Program-made: the position numbers and the translations under genes
Part shown: positions 59,922-64,000 of the stretch, one piece after another
Layout of the letters: every line of letters begins with the position of its first letter
Position numbering within the stretch: position 1 is the first letter of the stretch
Source of the DNA: Isoetes taiwanensis
Lineage: Eukaryota > Streptophyta > Lycopodiopsida > Isoetales > Isoetaceae
NCBI GenBank assembly: GCA_021234155.1
Contig: JAJEKV010000132.1
Coordinates: forward strand, 126,001 to 190,000
Direction: 5' to 3'
DNA: 64,000 nt
Notes under the pieces: model-generated
Database searches by the model: none
What the model was told of the DNA's origin: nothing
What the model saw: only the letters and a program-made list of their open reading frames with translations

Positions 59922-60559
59922 TTTAATTTCCAGAAATCATTTATAAAATCTAAACACAATGAGATAAGTGGGGACTCCAATACCTCAGCCATGCGCCCTC
60001 TCCATGTCCTAAAGAAGCTCTTGCCCATCCCCCTTGCCCTACCAATGGCCTTAACATTCACATCAATGTTAGCCATTTCTCGAATGCGCTTTGCTATGTC
60101 AATTGCTCTAATACTATCATTATTTGGTCCATGTTTGCTGCTGCATAATTTACTCATCCTTGTGTATCCATATTGAAAGAATTAGCCAAAGGGTTGTAGA
60201 GTCTGGAACTGTTAGCAAGATCTCATCTTTTCAATAGAGCTCTGATAGTGCCTACCGTATTAGCAATTGGTCTGACCAAGGATATGCATCCATCTATGCT
60301 AATCGATTGAGGACCAACCCCATCACCCTCATAAAGATGTGTGTCCACGAGGCTGCATCCTACATCACAGACTTCTATATGATCTTCTGATCAGTAATTC
60401 CATCAGGCACTAGCCAGCTATCCTCATTCTTCAATTGTTTGGCAACATCTACCCAAAAGCTCTACCCCGTCCCTTAGTCCCCGCAGAGGATGGAAGCGCG
60501 ATAATCGCCAGCATAACTAATCTAGGAAACTTATGATTCGTCTGACCTTGAAAAATTAC

Positions 60560-61190
60560 TCTCACGTGAATATGGGCTTACGGGCAACCTTTACGCAACC
60601 TTTGTAGGATTGATTGGCCAAATTCCAGTTGCCATGAATCGTGCCTTTATGTTTGAGGTTGTTAGACCAGATGCAGTGGACTGGAATATTAATTCAGCTA
60701 TATCCTCTCTCTTTGTTTATGTCATGCCCTTTGTAACCATGTAGTCCACCCTCAATCTCTTAAAGGCTATTTTGAATGGTGCAAAACAAGACACGTCTAG
60801 TGGCTACAGCCTATGTAAAGTGTGTGCAAGTAGCAGAGCAAAGCATCCAATTCAACATGGCTACCATGCCCATCTAGCAAGATCAGATAAAGGTCTTTCG
60901 GGTGAGACATCACTAGGCCCTCCAGATTGAAAGTGGAATTGCCATAGCTCAGTTGTCATCCATGCTCACTGCGAACTTGATTCCCACACCTAGCAATAAT
61001 ATCGTACCTCATCCTAGTTCCCCTAAAATATGTACCCTTCAGCATTGACACACACTACAATGATCACCCATTCCCCGATGTTCATAACAAGTTCACTAAC
61101 CCTATTCTCGCCTCTCTGTGTGAACCCTTGACTTTACCAGCTTAGATCATGATCTCATCTGCATTCCATATCATTTGTTTGGGGGGGGTG
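60560..61190 (-). pseudogene. Pogo/Tigger-like (DDE_1) transposase remnant
   Basis: On the minus strand, fragments in order are WNADEI (61151-61168, first catalytic Asp), VNAEGYIFRGTRMRYDIIAR (about 61070-60995), HPKDLYLILLDGHGSHVELD (second Asp, about 60895-60850), VLFCTIQNSLKEIEGG-type sequence with a stop, and TTSNIKARFMATGIWPINP (about 60645-60605). This matches the DDE_1 domain of pogo/Tigger/CENP-B-like transposases. Several stops and shifts make it non-coding. An adjacent minus frame at 60157-59918 (VNVKAIGRARGMGKSFFRTW) may be its tail or unrelated. No terminal repeats were found. Confidence 0.85.
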
Positions 61191-61200
61191 GGGGGGGGGG
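61181..61200 (+). repeat. G homopolymer tract
   Basis: Eight G, T, then ten or more G. On the minus strand this C-run lies beside the first Asp motif of the transposase remnant. Confidence 0.95.
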
Positions 61201-61896
61201 ATCTCGGCTCATAGATCGGGCCCTTGAAACTTCTAAGGTCTTTGCACTCCTGAGCACCGATGCTTCTACCATTTGCTCCCAAAAACACCCTCGAACTAAG
61301 AATTGCTCTCCGGGGCCATTTTAACAGCCCTTTCTTTCACAGCTGCCAATGTGCAGTTTATTATTTGTGTAAGCAATTGTTCCGATCCTGCACAATTACA
61401 ATGTTTGCTCATCTCTCTCGAAAGAATTAAGTTGGAACTTGCATGTAAATTCAAGCTACCAACATTGAATTTGTCCTCGAAATGGCCTCCTGGCTTCTCG
61501 TTTGTGCATTGGGGGTATAGTACATCCACATCCACGGGTACTCCAAGCAATATGAAGTCAAGTTCATTAGTACTTCATGAATTCCAATTGGCTAAATACC
61601 AAACACTAGCCGCTCTACAATATATATGCCAAGTAACAAATCCATAAACTCTACACTTCCTTGCAACAACAAACACCACTAATCACAACACCGTGCATCC
61701 CCCAGCATTGCAGCGAGAGCCGAGCACATCTTGACAAGTTCATGGTAATACCTTGACCAAGTCCTTCATCATGGTAATACATTAACCAAGTGCTTAAGAG
61801 TTCACTACCATGAATTCTAAGCTGCATATGTCATTGTGTTACTCACACTTAATTTTCATATTTCATTGTGTTAAAATATTGCTTAATTTTGCAACA
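61201..61896. other. No firm gene
   Basis: Frames on both strands (plus 61303-61647, minus 61550-61296) overlap each other; neither has a recognisable motif. The minus frame could be the N-terminal part of the pogo remnant. A short GGTAATAC(A/C)TT(A/G)ACCAAGT repeat is at 61745-61785. Confidence 0.4.
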
Positions 61897-62045
61897 CACA
61901 TTCTCCAACAATCTCTAGGCTAAAGGATAAGTGCCACATTCTCCAACTATCTCTAGGCTAAAGGATAAGTGCTACATAAAGTCCATGACATACAAGTTTG
62001 TAACACATTCTCCAACTATCTCTAGGTTAGAGAATAAGTGCTATA
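61897..62045 (+). repeat. Three-copy ~40-bp repeat
   Basis: CACATTCTCCAAC(A/T)ATCTC followed by TAGG(C/T)TA(A/G)AG(G/A)ATAAGTG occurs at 61897, 61935 and about 62004. The last two copies share a following ACATAAAGTCCATG(A/G)CATA block. Confidence 0.9.
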
Positions 62046-64000
62046 TAAAGTCCATGGCATACCAGCAAATTCATTTCAATGTATAAAGGCATCAAAAATT
62101 GCATAGAACATTCGACTCCTTCTATGTAAGCCATAGATTGATTGCTTCTAGTTTGAGCAAGCTAAAACTCATTCAAGGAAAGCATGTCATAACTTTACAA
62201 TTATAAATAAAGTTACGACAGTTGTAAAGGCCTATGCAAGCATGCCTCTAAAAGAAAAATTAAAATCAAGTAATCAACATGCCTGCAAAAGACAAAAAAA
62301 AATTGATCTCAACTCAAACAGCATGCCTTTGAAGACATTACACGTTTTCTCCTAGTTAGAAATCCACATATATACTCATAAATGTGTTACCAACCCCTGG
62401 TATACTGTTATGTCCATTGCAGTGCCGAGTAGCTAAGTTGGTGTGGAAGAAACGCTGAAAGCATCTAAGCCCTCCTCGTTAGAAATCTATACATACTTTT
62501 AATTGTGTCTTAAAATTCAAGATATCCACTCAAATAAAAATTATGCAAGAATGTCATGATGCACAAGTCATTTAACAAACCTCATGGTTATATCTTGAAC
62601 AAAATCCAAACAATCCAATCGAGACTGCACAGATGAAAACTTCACTAGCTTCTTATATAATGGTTTTTTTTTTCTTTCAATGCAGTTAGACCTGCCCATG
62701 TATTAAGCAAGTTGAGAGTTGAAGTGATGTTGGAACACATTTCACTTTAAAAAAAATAGCTCACGAAAAATGACTTCCAGCTAAAATTTAAATTTGATTT
62801 GCACATTTTAGTGTGAGACTATTTTTTCTCTGGGTTTTACACGTGTACCTTAGACTTATGTGCTATTTTCATAATTTAACGATGAATATATCTTTCCTTT
62901 AAAAAAAAAAATGAGAACTAAATGGTTTTAACAAGCCAGCAGAGAAGTAACCTAACCATCTTCCTTAAGAGTAACGTTTCCTGATCTTCCTCTTCACTAC
63001 CAATACATATCCTAACTCTGCAACAAAACCAAACACAAAGAACAAGAAAAAGGACAGCGAAAATTGGCCATGACACGATTATGGGAGGAAGCAGCATTCA
63101 GGAGAAACATGGCAGCAAAAAATGCAACCAATAGTACAACCATGATCGGGTGTAGATTGCAAGGAGGAGACCTAGATTCCATGCCAAACACTTTGTGGGG
63201 CACATGGGGAAAGAAAGCTTTTAGCTTCCCTAGGGAAGGCCTAACAGTAAGGGAATCAAAAACAGGACAATACGAAGAGAACCTTTCCCCAAAAGCACCC
63301 ACACACAAGCAATGATGCCCACCTTGAGCCCTCAAAAAGGCTGCCCTTGGTATCTCTCTTCCTTCCACACCACTCCTCAAAAACCTCAACTATATTAACG
63401 GTAGCATGAATCCCAAAACACAGACTACTCTCGAGGTCCTGGCTATGGCAGAGACCCGTCCAACATAGAGCCCTCGAATACATAAAGCAGCACAAAGGAA
63501 AAACGAAAACAAAGCCAGGAAAAGGCAAGGTACGTCGTGACAAGAATTCCACGTACTACAAAGGCCTCATATCATCAGTCAGTGGCGGCAGCTGCTGTGC
63601 CTAAGGCAGAAAAAAGGAGTGCAAAAGCACAAGGCAAAGCAAGGCCCCTTTACACTTTTACTTGGGCAGGTGCCAGAACAAGGAGAGTGGGATCATCATG
63701 GCGCCTGCACGGCCTTGCAGGTCTGATTATATTCTCTCCCCCTTCCCTGCCTCGTCTTATCTCATCAGTTTTGAGAAAGACTGCCTACTCATGCTCAATG
63801 GACTGTTCCTTGCTTGCCCTTATTATATGCTTCATCATTCAAATTCAATATATTTATCAAATATATCTCTACCTTTTGGCCTCAGTTGCAGTGTGCCTCA
63901 GCTGATAATTATCATGGCAGACTAGGAGAATCTTTGTTTTTTGGGGTCCTCTGCTTAGCTGTGTAAAAAAACACAACCAAAAATATCCATTTGTTTTTGG
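62046..64000. other. No recognised gene
   Basis: AT-rich sequence to about 62960, then less biased sequence with frames on both strands at 63012-63905 (for example plus 63537-63905, with a basic N-terminal part). No motif or splice structure supports a gene. Confidence 0.5.

Noticed and set aside
63012-63905. Possible gene at the window end
   Set aside because: Overlapping frames on both strands, no splice structure and no known motif.

Overview
The window is plant nuclear DNA: long introns with GT-AG borders, many decayed transposons and microsatellites, and one clearly intact land-plant gene. That gene (24479-29620) encodes a SMAX1-LIKE (SMXL/D53 family) protein of about 1195 residues, a repressor in karrikin/strigolactone signalling. 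The old retroelements, pogo-type transposase remnants and sparse genes suggest a large-genome vascular plant. A fern-like or other non-flowering lineage is plausible, but that is inference only.

Layout. 0-9 kb: repeats, a foldback element (3874-4348), local tandem duplications and one unidentified exon on each strand. 9.6-20.4 kb: a cluster of three decayed FCP1/HAD-like genes (A, B, C), all with Asp-x-Asn in the catalytic loop, plus an unidentified exon on the opposite strand between B and C. 21.6-22.0 kb: a miniature LTR element with a tRNA-Met-type primer site. 23.3-29.6 kb: SMXL and its upstream region, which has duplicated G-box segments. 30-44 kb: mostly repeats, including a duplicated ~425 bp unit, a second foldback element, a Ty3/gypsy integrase remnant and a LINE 3' remnant. 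44.86-49.7 kb: a near full-length but frame-broken LINE on the minus strand, with ORF1, endonuclease, reverse transcriptase and a zinc motif.

49.9-59.9 kb is the most unusual part. It is bounded by a perfect 29-bp inverted repeat. It holds minus-strand pieces resembling domains of plant transposon proteins, and a plus-strand multi-exon gene ending in a fourth FCP1-like domain (gene D). Five ~83-bp hairpin modules have a shared core but arms that differ between copies while staying self-complementary. More than a dozen copies of a palindrome built on CTCGACTCGCGAGTCGAG lie largely in the apparent introns and flanks of gene D. A pogo/Tigger-like (DDE_1) transposase remnant follows at 60.5-61.2 kb.

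Only SMXL looks like a working gene. Genes A-D keep convincing motifs and splice phases but carry stops, frameshifts or a 40-bp duplication. The dense small indels between 45 and 59 kb could be real decay or consensus error in long-read assembly; raw reads would decide.
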